DNA of 64,000 nucleotides from Bordetella ansorpii (GCF_900078315.1 NZ_FKBS01000014.1:308802-372801); one strand, 5' to 3'. Shown: positions 1 to 9,839, counted from the first letter of the stretch. Notes: generated by a model from the letters alone, not told the origin. Numbers and translations: made by a program.

Positions 1-1541
1 GCACCGACGTCATCGGCAAGAAGGGCATCGAGAAATCCTGGGAAAGCCAACTGCATGGCCGCACCGGGGTGGAGGAAGTCGAAGTCACCGCGGGCGGCCG
101 GCCGGTGCGCACGTTGCGCCGCACGGATCCGGTGCCGGGCTCGGACATCATGCTGTCCATCGACATGGGCCTGCAGCGCGTCGCCGAAGAGGCCTTCGAG
201 GGCCGCCGGGGCGCGTTGGTCGCGATCGATCCGGACACCGGCGAAGTGCTGGCCTTCGTGTCGCAGCCTTCGTTCGATCCGAACCTGTTCGTCGACGGCA
301 TCGACGTCGAGAACTGGAAGCTGCTGAACGAGTCCCCCGATCATCCGCTGATCAACCGGCCGCTGTACGGCACCTATCCCATCGGTTCCACCTACAAGCC
401 TTTCGTGGGCCTGGCAGCCCTGGAGTTGGGCAAGCGCAGCGCCACCGAGCGCATTCCGGATCCCGGCTACTACGAATTCGGTGGCCAGCGGTTCCGCAAC
501 GCCGGGGGCGCCGCCTACGGCATGACGGACATGCACAAGGCCATCGTGGTGTCGTCCGATACCTATTTCTACTCGCTGGGGCCCGAGATCGGCGTCAACG
601 CATTGCACGATTTCACCAAGCAGTTCGGCTTCGGCCAGATCACCGGCATCGACCTGGACGGCGAGAAGGCCGGCGTGCTGCCGTCCACCGAATGGAAGCG
701 CAAGGCTTACAAGGACCGCGAGCGGCAACGCTGGTATGCCGGCGAGACCATCTCCGTGGCGGTGGGGCAGGGCTACAACGCCTTCACGCTGCTGCAACTG
801 GCGCAGGGCACGTCCACCATGGCCAACAGCGGCCTGTATCGCAAGCCGCATCTGGTGCATGCCGTGCGCGATCCGCGCACGGGCGTGGCCGAGAAGACCA
901 AGTCCGCGCCCGATTACCAGATTCCCCTGAAGCAGCAGAACGTCGACATCATCAAGTCCGCCATGGCCGACGTGGTCAAGTCGGGGACGGCGCGGCGCGC
1001 CTTCGCCAATACGGCTTACCAGGCGGCCGGCAAGACGGGCACGGCGCAGGTGTTCAGCCTGCGTGGCTCGCACTACCGTGCCTCGGAAGTGTCCGAACGG
1101 CTGCGCGACCATGCCCTGTTCATGGGCTTCGCGCCGGTCGACCATCCGCGCATCGCGGTGGCGCTGATCGTCGAGAACGCGGGGTGGGGCGCCAGCGTCG
1201 CCGCGCCGGTGGCGCGCAAGGTGTTCGATTACTGGCTGGTCGAGCGAGGCCGCCAGCCCACGCGCAGCGCCGACGGCAAGGATGGCCAGGCCGGCGCCAC
1301 GGCCGGCGCGGAGCCGGCCTCTCCGGGGGCCGTGTCGTCCCAGGTGTTCAGCGACGTCGAGGCCCTGCGTCCCGCGCGCCAGGCCGCTGCCGAATCCGCC
1401 AGGCCCCGCATGCCCGTCACGCCTGCCTCGCCCGGCCCGCAGCCCACCAGACCCGCCACGCCGCCGCCCGAGGCCGCGTTGCCGGCCCGGCCGAATCCCG
1501 GCGCCGTGGTCGCTGCCACCCGATCCGGAGCCGGTGAATGA
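1..1541 (+). CDS. mrdA: Penicillin-binding protein 2 (3' part)
   Basis: Peptidoglycan D,D-transpeptidase of the elongasome, acting in the periplasm with RodA. The gene runs in from before the window; the first full codon is at base 3. The fragment opens in the pedestal region (GIEKSWESQLHG). It then carries the serine transpeptidase motifs: SxxK in PIGSTYKPF (Ser codon at 387), the SxN-like SSD before TYFY, and KTGTAQ (Lys codon at 1032). After the catalytic domain, from about base 1260, there is a tail of roughly 90 residues rich in Pro and Ala, probably disordered. The stop overlaps the rodA start (ATGA), so the two are translationally coupled. Identification is firm. Confidence 0.95.
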   Translation, partial: TDVIGKKGIEKSWESQLHGRTGVEEVEVTAGGRPVRTLRRTDPVPGSDIMLSIDMGLQRVAEEAFEGRRGALVAIDPDTGEVLAFVSQPSFDPNLFVDGIDVENWKLLNESPDHPLINRPLYGTYPIGSTYKPFVGLAALELGKRSATERIPDPGYYEFGGQRFRNAGGAAYGMTDMHKAIVVSSDTYFYSLGPEIGVNALHDFTKQFGFGQITGIDLDGEKAGVLPSTEWKRKAYKDRERQRWYAGETISVAVGQGYNAFTLLQLAQGTSTMANSGLYRKPHLVHAVRDPRTGVAEKTKSAPDYQIPLKQQNVDIIKSAMADVVKSGTARRAFANTAYQAAGKTGTAQVFSLRGSHYRASEVSERLRDHALFMGFAPVDHPRIAVALIVENAGWGASVAAPVARKVFDYWLVERGRQPTRSADGKDGQAGATAGAEPASPGAVSSQVFSDVEALRPARQAAAESARPRMPVTPASPGPQPTRPATPPPEAALPARPNPGAVVAATRSGAGE

Positions 1542-2677
1542 AGCGTCTGGGTCTGGTGCTGCTGCGCGTGGTGATGGCGTTCGACTGGCCGCTGCTGCTG
1601 ATCCTGCTGTTGTTCGCGGGCCTGGGGCTGACGGTGATGCATTCGGCCGTGGGCAGTACCGACTGGCGCTTCGCCGACCAGTCGCGCAACTTCCTGGCAG
1701 CCTTCGTCGCCATGTGGATCGTGGCCCTGGTGCCGCCCAATATGCTGATGAGGATGGCCCTGCCGTTCTACATCATCGGCGTGGTGCTGCTGCTGGGCGT
1801 GGAGTTCTTCGGCGAGACCAGCAAGGGCGCCACGCGCTGGCTGAACCTGGGCATCACGCGCATCCAGCCGTCCGAGATGATGAAGATCGCCGTGCCGATG
1901 ATGCTGGCCTGGTATTTCCAGCGGCACGAAGGGGCGGTGCGGATCATCGACTTCTTCGTGGCGGCGGCCATGCTGGCCGCGCCGTTCGCCCTGATCGTGC
2001 TGCAGCCCGACCTCGGCACGGCCCTGCTGGTGTTCGGCGCCGGCTTCTTCGTCATCTATTTCGCCGGCCTGTCGTTCAAGCTGCTGATCCCGGTGGTGCT
2101 GGCCGGCGTGGTAGGGCTGGGCACGCTGGTCTACAACGAAGAATACCTGTGCACGCCCGAAGTCGACTGGGTGGTTCTGCACGACTACCAGAAGCATCGC
2201 GTCTGCACGCTGCTCAACCCCAGCTCCGATCCGCTGGGCAAGGGCTTTCATACCATCCAGTCGATGATCGCGGTGGGCTCGGGCGGTCTGTACGGCAAGG
2301 GCTACATGCAGGGCACGCAGACCCACCTGGATTTCATCCCGGAACGCACCACCGATTTCGTGTTCGCCGTGTTCGCCGAAGAATTCGGCATGTACGGCGG
2401 CGTGGCGCTGCTGGTGCTGTATGCCCTGCTGATCGCCCGGGGCCTGGCCATCGCGCAGAACGGCAGCACGCAGTTCGGCCGCCTGCTGGCGGGCGCGCTG
2501 ACGATGATGATGTTCATGTACGTGTTCGTGAACGTCGGCATGGTCACGGGCATCCTGCCCGTGGTGGGTGTCCCGCTACCCTTCATGAGCTACGGCGGCA
2601 CCGCGCTGCTGACCATGGGCATCGCCTGCGGGATCATGATGAGCGTCAGCAGGCACCACAAGCCGCTGAAGAAGTAG
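1538..2677 (+). CDS. rodA: Peptidoglycan glycosyltransferase RodA (SEDS family)
   Basis: Polymerises glycan strands from lipid II during side-wall growth, paired with PBP2 just upstream. 379 residues, polytopic, with about ten hydrophobic segments. SEDS signatures are visible: the loop GKGYMQGTQTHLDFIPERTT followed by DFVFAVFAEEFG, and the C-terminal GVPLPFMSYGGTALL. The ATG overlaps the mrdA stop by four bases. Length is typical for the family. A hairpin follows immediately and probably ends the operon. Confidence 0.96.
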   Translation: MKRLGLVLLRVVMAFDWPLLLILLLFAGLGLTVMHSAVGSTDWRFADQSRNFLAAFVAMWIVALVPPNMLMRMALPFYIIGVVLLLGVEFFGETSKGATRWLNLGITRIQPSEMMKIAVPMMLAWYFQRHEGAVRIIDFFVAAAMLAAPFALIVLQPDLGTALLVFGAGFFVIYFAGLSFKLLIPVVLAGVVGLGTLVYNEEYLCTPEVDWVVLHDYQKHRVCTLLNPSSDPLGKGFHTIQSMIAVGSGGLYGKGYMQGTQTHLDFIPERTTDFVFAVFAEEFGMYGGVALLVLYALLIARGLAIAQNGSTQFGRLLAGALTMMMFMYVFVNVGMVTGILPVVGVPLPFMSYGGTALLTMGIACGIMMSVSRHHKPLKK

Positions 2678-2704
2678 GGCAGTCCGTCCGGAACGGGACT
2701 GCCC
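2677..2704. terminator. Hairpin between convergent rodA and ldh2-like gene
   Basis: GGGCAGTCC (2677-2685) pairs exactly with GGACTGCCC (2696-2704) across a 10-base loop. It lies between two convergent genes. There is no clear T-tract, so termination efficiency is uncertain. Confidence 0.5.
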
Positions 2705-2711
2705 GTCCGGA

Positions 2712-3767
2712 TCACTCCTCCAGCGCGCCGGCGGCCACGCCCAGGTCGGCCGCCAGGGTGCGCAGCGACTGCCGTGTCGCCTCGTCCATCGGAATCGTTT
2801 CCGCGTTGCGCCGCCGGTTGTCCGCCTCGAATTCTCCCGGGTACTGCACCCGGTCCGCGCCGGGCTGTGGCGGGCAGGCCAGCAGGTAGTCGATGAAGGC
2901 GCTTGCTTCGTGAGTGCGCCACTGGCTGTCGCCCGAGGCGGTCGGATCCAGCACCAGGGCGAACATATTGTTCACCGCCACGCCGTCGGGGTTGCCCCGG
3001 CCCTGGATGGTGCCGCCTTCCGACAGCACGCCCGCCAGCAGCTCGGCCACCACGCCCAGGGCGTAGCCCTTGTGCGCGCCGAAGGGGAGCAACGCGCCTG
3101 GAGGATCCTGGAACAGTACGCCGGGGTCGTCGGTGGCCTGCCCTTGCGCGTCGATCAATGCCCCGGCCGGCGCCGGTTCGCCGCGCGCTGCCAGCACCCG
3201 CGCCTTGTTCGCGGCGATGGCGCTGGTGGCCATGTCCACCAGCAGCGGCGGCCTGCCGGGCAGCGGCACCGCGAAGCACAGGGGATTGGTGGTCAGGCGC
3301 GCCTGGGCGCCGCCATATGGCGCCACGACGGGCGGCCGGTTGATGACGTTGACGCAGGCCAGCATCACCAGGCCGGCGCTGGTGGCCATCTCGCCGTAGT
3401 AGCCGAGACGGCCCAGGTGATGGCTGTCGCGCAGGGTCACGAGGCAATGCCCTGCCTCTTGCGCGCGCGTGATCGCCTGCCCGAACACGGTCTTGCCCAC
3501 GTGCTGTCCGAAGCCCCGATGGCCGTCGAAGGCCAGCCGCGTGCCCTCGTCGCGCGCGCATTCGGCGCGGCCGCCGGCATGCAGGTGGCCGCCCAGCAGG
3601 GAGCGGCGGTAGGACGGCAGGATAGAGATGCCGTGGCTCGCGTAGCCGACGCGGTCCGACTCAATCAGGTGTTCGGCGACGTCGCGGGCAATGTCCCCGG
3701 GGACGCCTTGGGCGAGCAGCAGGTCTTGAGAGAAGGCGAGGAGGCGCGAGGTGTCCAGGGTCGGCAT
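2712..3767 (-). CDS. Ldh2-family NAD(P)-dependent 2-hydroxyacid dehydrogenase
   Basis: Member of the malate/L-lactate/ureidoglycolate dehydrogenase (Ldh2) family, which oxidises 2-hydroxy acids in the cytoplasm with NAD(P) and has a fold unlike the classical LDH. 351 residues from the ATG at 3767, preceded by a GGAAG ribosome site seven bases upstream. The open frame extends much further upstream, but that part is antisense to the next gene. Family marks are the RDSHHLGRLGYY active-site His segment, the nucleotide-binding TTNPLCFAVP, and PFGAHKGYALGV near the C-terminus. It is divergent from a DASS transporter, which suggests that a di- or hydroxycarboxylate is imported and oxidised. The exact substrate cannot be told. 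Confidence 0.85.
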   Translation of the reverse strand: MPTLDTSRLLAFSQDLLLAQGVPGDIARDVAEHLIESDRVGYASHGISILPSYRRSLLGGHLHAGGRAECARDEGTRLAFDGHRGFGQHVGKTVFGQAITRAQEAGHCLVTLRDSHHLGRLGYYGEMATSAGLVMLACVNVINRPPVVAPYGGAQARLTTNPLCFAVPLPGRPPLLVDMATSAIAANKARVLAARGEPAPAGALIDAQGQATDDPGVLFQDPPGALLPFGAHKGYALGVVAELLAGVLSEGGTIQGRGNPDGVAVNNMFALVLDPTASGDSQWRTHEASAFIDYLLACPPQPGADRVQYPGEFEADNRRRNAETIPMDEATRQSLRTLAADLGVAAGALEE

Positions 3768-3892
3768 GAAGGCTTCCGGTGATGGTGCGGGACTGTGCGC
3801 CGCGGCGGACAGTCCGACTGGTGGCGGTCGGCAGTCTGGCATGGTTGGCACGCGTCCGGTTTGACCAGGATCAAGGCGGAGAGCGGGACATC

Positions 3893-3911
3893 CACGTAAC
3901 ATTTTTACGTG
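3893..3911. promoter_or_regulatory. Palindrome in the ldh2-like / DASS divergent intergenic region
   Basis: The 315-bp gap 3768-4082 between divergent genes contains CACGTAA (3893-3899), five spacer bases, then TTACGTG (3905-3911), a perfect 7-bp inverted repeat. Its position between two divergent starts suits an operator. No regulator gene is adjacent and I see no other structure in the gap, so the role is inferred. Confidence 0.4.
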
Positions 3912-4082
3912 ACTGGACGTTCTTTTGCCAAGGCCGTCTTGCGCCGCGTCGGACATGTGCCAGATAATGCATCTCGACTGTACGACGAACTTCACCGAGG
4001 CGGGTGTATTCCCGCTCGAGCCAGGTGTCCAGGCGGCGCTGACACCCGGCACTCCGCACCCTGTCTTCGCAAGGAATTCGTT

Positions 4083-5588
4083 ATGTCCGATCGGCTGAAG
4101 GCCATGCTTGCCTATTTCCAGCAAAGCGTGCCGTTTCGTCTGGTTCCCGCGGCCATCACCACGGTCTTCCTGATTGTCATGCTGCTGTTGCCCGTGCCCG
4201 ACGGGCTGGCGCCCAAGGCCTGGGCTCTGGTGGCCATCTTCCTCACCACCATCCTGGCGATCATCCTGAAGGTGATGCCCATCGGCGTCATGGCGATGAT
4301 GGCCATGACCATCGTGGCGCTGTCGCAGGTCACGTCCACGTCCTCCAAGGGCGCCATCGCCGACGCGCTGTCCAGCCTGGCCAATCCCCTGATCTGGCTG
4401 ATCGTCGTGGCGATCATGGTGTCGCGCGGCCTGAAGAAGACCGGCCTGGGCCAGCGCATCGGCCTGATGTTCATTTCGCGCCTGGGGCGCAAGACCGTGG
4501 GCATCGGCTACGGCCTGGCGGTGTGCGAACTGGTGCTGGCGCCGTTCACGCCCAGCAACACCGCGCGCGGGGGCGGCATCGTCCACCCCATCATGAGGTC
4601 GATCGCCAGCGCCTTCGGCTCCGATCCGGCCCAAGGCACCGAGCGCAAGATGGGCACCTATCTGGCGCTGGTGAACATGCATGCCAACACCATCACCTCG
4701 GGCATGTTCATCACCGCCACGGCGCCCAACCCGCTGGTGGTCGATTACGTCGCGCGGATCACCAATCAAAGCCTGCACCTGTCCTGGACCACCTGGGCGC
4801 TGTGCATGCTGCTGCCCGGCCTGGTCTGCCTGCTGCTGATGCCGCTGCTGCTGTCGATGCTGGCGCCGCCCGAGGTGAAGGCCACGCCGGACGCGGTGGA
4901 GTACGCCCGCAACGAGTTGCAGCGCATGGGGTCGTTGTCGGGCGGCGAGCGGGTGATGATCGGCACCTTCGGCATCCTGCTGGTGCTGTGGGCCAACCTG
5001 CCCGCCATGGTGTTCGGCCCGGCCTTCACGCTGGATCCCACGGTGGTCGCCTTCGTCGGCCTGTTCATCCTCATCATCACGGGCACGATCGACTGGGACG
5101 ACGTACTGTCCGAGAAAAGCGCCTGGGACACGCTGATCTGGTTCGGGGCGCTGGTCATGATGGCCGAGCAACTGAACAAGACAGGCGTGATCGCCTGGTT
5201 CTCGAACATGCTCAAGGATGGCATCGTGGCGGCCGGCATGGGCTGGGAGGCGGCGGCCGCACTGCTGGTGCTGCTGTTCGTCTTCTCCCACTATTTCTTC
5301 GCCAGCACGACCGCGCACATCAGCGCCATGATGCTGGCCTTCCTGACCGTGGGCGCGGCCCTGGTGCCGCCGGAGTACCTGACGCCGTTCCTGTTGATGA
5401 TGGTGGCGGGCTCCACCATCATGATGACGCTGACCCACTACGCCACGGGTACCTCGCCCGTCATCTTCGGCAGCGGCTATGTCTCGCTGGGCACATGGTG
5501 GCGCGTGGGCTTCATCATGTGCGTGGTCGAACTCGTCATCTATGCCGTACTGGGCGTGATGTGGTGGAAGCTGCTGGGCATGTGGTGA
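4083..5588 (+). CDS. DASS-family anion:sodium symporter (CitT/dicarboxylate type)
   Basis: Inner-membrane transporter of the divalent anion:Na+ symporter family, which moves di- and tricarboxylates such as citrate, malate, tartrate or 2-oxoglutarate. 501 residues, strongly hydrophobic, about a dozen membrane segments. The SNT substrate/sodium motif is visible in APFTPSNTARGGG, and the second half carries the pseudo-repeat THYATGTSP. The start at ATG 4083 is chosen for the AAGGA ribosome site just before it; the open frame continues upstream without a convincing start. Divergent from the Ldh2-type gene, with which it probably forms one catabolic unit. Substrate not resolvable. Confidence 0.88.
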   Translation: MSDRLKAMLAYFQQSVPFRLVPAAITTVFLIVMLLLPVPDGLAPKAWALVAIFLTTILAIILKVMPIGVMAMMAMTIVALSQVTSTSSKGAIADALSSLANPLIWLIVVAIMVSRGLKKTGLGQRIGLMFISRLGRKTVGIGYGLAVCELVLAPFTPSNTARGGGIVHPIMRSIASAFGSDPAQGTERKMGTYLALVNMHANTITSGMFITATAPNPLVVDYVARITNQSLHLSWTTWALCMLLPGLVCLLLMPLLLSMLAPPEVKATPDAVEYARNELQRMGSLSGGERVMIGTFGILLVLWANLPAMVFGPAFTLDPTVVAFVGLFILIITGTIDWDDVLSEKSAWDTLIWFGALVMMAEQLNKTGVIAWFSNMLKDGIVAAGMGWEAAAALLVLLFVFSHYFFASTTAHISAMMLAFLTVGAALVPPEYLTPFLLMMVAGSTIMMTLTHYATGTSPVIFGSGYVSLGTWWRVGFIMCVVELVIYAVLGVMWWKLLGMW

Positions 5589-5618
5589 CGCGCCGCGAAG
5601 GTCGTCCCGCCTGAAAGC

Positions 5619-5646
5619 CGCAATGGCGCCGCGAGGCGCCATTGCG
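5619..5646. terminator. Bidirectional terminator hairpin
   Basis: CGCAATGGCGCC (5619-5630), loop GCGA, then GGCGCCATTGCG (5635-5646): a perfect 12-bp stem between the convergent DASS gene and slmA. Confidence 0.75.
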
Positions 5647-5667
5647 TATTCCGGGCGCACGGTTCCG

Positions 5668-6249
5668 TCAGGCGTGGCCCAGTACGATGCGCAACTGCTC
5701 GTCCAGGTGCGCCGTCGGCGTGATCCGCCAGCCGCTTTGCGCGTAGCGCAGCCAGCGGCCCATCACGAAGTGCGTCAGCAGGCTGGCGTGCGCCGCGACG
5801 TTGGTGTCGGCGGACAGGGCAGACTCGCTGACCGCGGTGCGCAGGCACTGCTTCAGCGTGGCCTCGATGCGGTCGTTGATGTGATTGATGCGCTCCTGCA
5901 GCCGGTTGTCCTCGGTGACCAGGGCATCGCCCGTCAGCACGCGCGTCATGCCGCGGTTGCGTTCGGCGAAGGCCAGCAGCATGCCGATGGTCTTGCGCGC
6001 CTGCGACAGACCGTCGGGCTCGGTGGCGCCGATCTGGTTGACCAGCGTGAAGATGCTGGTTTCGATGAATTCGATCAGGCCCTCGAACATCTGGGCCTTG
6101 CTGGCGAAATGCCGGTACAGCGCGGCTTCGGACACCTGCAGGCGGGCCGCCAGGGCCGCCGTGGTGATGCGCGAAGCGTGCGGCTGTTCCAGCATTTCCG
6201 CCAACATCTGCAGGATCTGGTGCTTTCTTTCGCCGGGTTTGCTGGCCAT
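5668..6249 (-). CDS. slmA: Nucleoid occlusion factor SlmA (TetR family)
   Basis: DNA-bound inhibitor of FtsZ assembly that keeps the septum off the nucleoid. 193 residues. The N-terminal helix-turn-helix includes RITTAALAARLQVSEAALYR followed by HFASKAQMFEGL, the SlmA-type variant of a TetR domain. The remainder is the all-helical FtsZ-binding/dimer domain containing RNRGMTRVLTGDAL. It lies downstream of argB and the HAD nucleotidase on the same strand, a familiar proteobacterial order. ATG at 6249. Length matches the family. Confidence 0.92.
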   Translation of the reverse strand: MASKPGERKHQILQMLAEMLEQPHASRITTAALAARLQVSEAALYRHFASKAQMFEGLIEFIETSIFTLVNQIGATEPDGLSQARKTIGMLLAFAERNRGMTRVLTGDALVTEDNRLQERINHINDRIEATLKQCLRTAVSESALSADTNVAAHASLLTHFVMGRWLRYAQSGWRITPTAHLDEQLRIVLGHA

Positions 6250-6299
6250 GGGTGGGGCCTGTAATTAGAGTCGGGCGGTGGATGGAAAGCCGGCCGCGC

Positions 6300-7045
6300 C
6301 TATCCGCGCAGGGGACGGCGGCGCAGCAGCAGGTCGCGAATCGAGTTTACTCGTAAGTCGACATAACTTGGACGGCTGCGCGCGGCTTTCGCAAACGGGG
6401 TGCCCGGATGGTAAACGTGCACCGTGCGCACGCCGGCCTGCCGCGCGCCGCGCAGGTTGGCCAGGGTGTCTTCCACCAGCACGGTCCGTGACGCCGGCAC
6501 GCCTTCGCGCGCCACGACGTAGCGCATCAGGGCGACGGACGGTTTGGGCCGGAACTCGCCTTGCAGGCGCATGTGTTCGATGGCCCACAGGCTGTCGAAC
6601 TGCTGCAGGATGCCCAGGTGGCGCAAGACCGCCCGGGCATAGTGGAAGGGCGCGTTGGTCAGCAGCACCTTGCGGCCGGGCAGGCTGCGCAGGCGCTGCG
6701 CCAGGCCGCGCTCGGCGCGGATCAGCGGCGCGACGTCGAAGCTGTGGCTGCGCAGCAGGAATTCGTGGGGGTCGACGCCGTGGTGGCGCACCAGGCCGAT
6801 GACCGTGGCGCCATAGCGCTTCCAGTATTTCTGGCGCAGCAGGTTGGCTTCGTCGATGTCGACGCCCAGCGCTTCGGACACCGCCTCGGTCATGCCCCGG
6901 TCGATGCGCGGGAAGATGGCGTGGGAGGTGTCGTGCAGCGTGTTGTCCAGGTCGAACAGCCACAGGCGCTGCGGGGCGCCCGTGGCCACGCGGCGGCTGC
7001 GGCGCTGACGCGCCGCGGGCCGCAGCAAATGCCTGCGTGCCAGCA

Positions 7046-7046
<1 letters not shown>
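6300..7046 (-). CDS. HAD-family pyrimidine 5'-nucleotidase
   Basis: Predicted soluble phosphatase of the SDT1-like pyrimidine 5'-nucleotidase branch of the HAD superfamily. About 248 residues. Motif I is LFDLDNTLHDT, with the two catalytic Asp residues. The cap has DRGMTEAVSEALG, motif II is VLLTNAP, and the acidic motif is VLVEDTLANL. A TTG three bases upstream is an alternative start; ATG at 7046 overlaps the argB stop by one base (TGATG), giving translational coupling. The N-terminus is basic (RRHLLRPAARQRRSRR), somewhat longer than usual. Substrate preference is by family only. Confidence 0.85.
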
Positions 7047-8143
<1,097 letters not shown>

Positions 8144-8199
8144 TTACGCAAACGCGCGTCACAATTCGTTCATACCCATAACGAGAGAGGCTACCCATC

Positions 8200-8997
8200 A
8201 TGCGTTTCAATTTTCTGCGCGCCCTGGTGCTCGCGTCGTCCGTCGGCCTGGCCTTCGGTGTTTCCGCAACGGCGCAGGCCCAGAAGCTGGTCGTGGGCGC
8301 CACCCAGGTGCCGCACGCCGAGATCCTGGAAGTGGTCAAGCCCGTGCTGGTCAAGGAAGGCGTGAACCTGGACATCAAGGTGTTCAGCGACTACGTGCAG
8401 CCCAACCTGCAACTGGCCGACAAGGAGCTGGACGCCAACTTCTTCCAGCACAAGCCCTATCTGGACACCTTCAACAAAGACCGCGGCGCCAAGCTGGTGC
8501 CGGTGGCGCTGGTTCACGTCGAACCCTTCGGCGCCTACTCCAAGCGCATCAAGGCCGTGTCCGAACTGAAGGAAGGCGCCACCGTGGCCATTCCGAACGA
8601 TCCGTCCAACAGCGGCCGCGCGCTGCTGCTGCTGCAGAAGCAGGGCCTGATCAAGCTGAAGGATCCGTCGAACATCACGGCCACGTCGCTGGACGTCGCC
8701 GAGAATCCGCGCAAGCTGAAGTTCCGCGAACTCGAGGCCGCCATCCTGCCGCGCGCCCTGGGCGACGTCGACCTGGCCCTGATCAACACCAACTACGCCC
8801 TGGAGGCCGGCCTGGTGCCCACGCGCGACGCGTTGTTCATCGAGGGGTCGGATTCGCCGTACGCCAACATCGTGGTCACCCGCGAAGACAACAAGGACGC
8901 CCCGGCCATCAAGAAACTGGTGCAGGCCCTGCACTCCGAGGCCGTCAAGAAGTTCATCGTCGAGAAGTACAAGGGCGCCGTCGTTCCGGCGTTCTGA
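8200..8997 (+). CDS. MetQ/NlpA-family substrate-binding protein
   Basis: Periplasmic receptor of the D-/L-methionine ABC uptake family. 265 residues. The N-terminal signal peptide (MRFNFLRALVLASSVGLAFG) probably ends at ATAQA-QK. No lipobox cysteine is seen, so it looks like a soluble receptor and not the usual lipoprotein. The mature part begins KLVVGATQVPHAEILE and contains DKELDANFFQHKPYLD, hallmarks of the family. No metN or metI gene is adjacent, so the ABC partner must lie elsewhere. ATG 8200 is preceded by a GAGAGAGG ribosome site. The ligand could be methionine or another amino acid. Confidence 0.9.
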   Translation: MRFNFLRALVLASSVGLAFGVSATAQAQKLVVGATQVPHAEILEVVKPVLVKEGVNLDIKVFSDYVQPNLQLADKELDANFFQHKPYLDTFNKDRGAKLVPVALVHVEPFGAYSKRIKAVSELKEGATVAIPNDPSNSGRALLLLQKQGLIKLKDPSNITATSLDVAENPRKLKFRELEAAILPRALGDVDLALINTNYALEAGLVPTRDALFIEGSDSPYANIVVTREDNKDAPAIKKLVQALHSEAVKKFIVEKYKGAVVPAF

Positions 8998-9000
8998 TTC

Positions 9001-9026
9001 CCGAGGCGGCCTGGATCAGGCCTCGG
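9001..9026. terminator. Possible convergent hairpin
   Basis: CCGAGG (from 9001) pairs with CCTCGG (ending 9026), with GCCT/AGGC pairing inside. It overlaps the last codons of the minus-strand SDR. No T-tract. Confidence 0.35.
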
Positions 9027-9825
9027 ACAGGGTGGGCGACAGGTCGCGTCCGCCCTGCAACGAACTGCCGCCATCCACCGGGATGATGGCGCCGGTGACG
9101 AAGCCCGCCAGGGCCGAGCCCAGCACCAGGGCCATGTTGGCCACATCGGCCAGCTCGCCGAAGCGCGCGAGGGGGATGCTGGCCAGCATCCTGGCGCGCG
9201 CGCCCTCGTCGGGCGCCAGCCGCCGCACCCCTTCCGTATCGCCGATGGGGCCGGGCGCGATGCCGTTGACGCGGATCCCGTCGGCGGCCCATTCCATGGC
9301 AAGTACCCGCGTCAGCATGTCCACGCCCGCCTTGGCCGCGCAGGCGTGCGCCTGCAGGGCGGTCGGGTTGCGTGCCTGCGGCGCCGAGATGTTGATCAGG
9401 CTGGCCCCCGGGCGGCGCAGGTGGGCATGGCTGGCGCGCAACACGTTGAAGGTGCCGACCAGATCGATGTCCACCACGGTGCGAAAGCCGTTGCTGGACA
9501 TGCCCAGCGCCGGCGCGATGAAGTTGCCCGCCGCGCCGGACACCAGCACGTCGATCGGCCCGAATGCCTGCGCCGCCGCGGCCAGCGCGGCTTCGGTGGC
9601 GGCATAGTCGCGCACGTCGGCGGCATGGCTGCCCACGCGGTGGCCGTGGACACGGACCTGCCCAGCGGCCACGGCCAGCTTGTCCGGCGAACGGCTGAGC
9701 AGCGACACGTCGGCGCCATGCGCGGCGTAGGCCCGCGCGATGGCCAGGTTGATGCCGCTGCTGCCCCCCGCCACGAAGACGTGGCGGCCGGTGAAGTCGA
9801 ACGGCGCAGGGTCGGGGGTATGCAT
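9016..9825 (-). CDS. SDR oxidoreductase resembling 2,4-dienoyl-CoA reductase (DECR2 type)
   Basis: Predicted NADPH-dependent reductase acting on unsaturated acyl-CoA. 269 residues from ATG 9825, chosen because AGGAGG lies seven bases upstream; an ATG at 9843 overlaps the previous stop but lacks such a site. The Rossmann motif is AGGSSGINLAIA. The usual catalytic YxxxK is absent: the segment reads LQAHACAAKAGVDMLTR. That is what the peroxisomal dienoyl-CoA reductases show, and GAAGNFIAP, VVDIDLVGTFNV and IAPGPIGDTEGVRRL also match that branch. So it is probably active, not a decayed SDR. Its place in a beta-oxidation cluster supports the call. Confidence 0.75.
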   Translation of the reverse strand: MHTPDPAPFDFTGRHVFVAGGSSGINLAIARAYAAHGADVSLLSRSPDKLAVAAGQVRVHGHRVGSHAADVRDYAATEAALAAAAQAFGPIDVLVSGAAGNFIAPALGMSSNGFRTVVDIDLVGTFNVLRASHAHLRRPGASLINISAPQARNPTALQAHACAAKAGVDMLTRVLAMEWAADGIRVNGIAPGPIGDTEGVRRLAPDEGARARMLASIPLARFGELADVANMALVLGSALAGFVTGAIIPVDGGSSLQGGRDLSPTLSEA

Positions 9826-9839
9826 GCGGCGGCCTCCTG

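Noticed and set aside
2712-5660. One 982-residue minus-strand reading frame
   Set aside because: Only the part up to 3767 matches the Ldh2 family. The rest is antisense to the DASS transporter, is low complexity (His/Gln/Gly-rich) and results from high GC.
9016-9825. SDR gene as a pseudogene because the YxxxK Tyr is missing
   Set aside because: The frame is intact with a strong ribosome site, and the sequence follows dienoyl-CoA reductases that naturally lack this Tyr.
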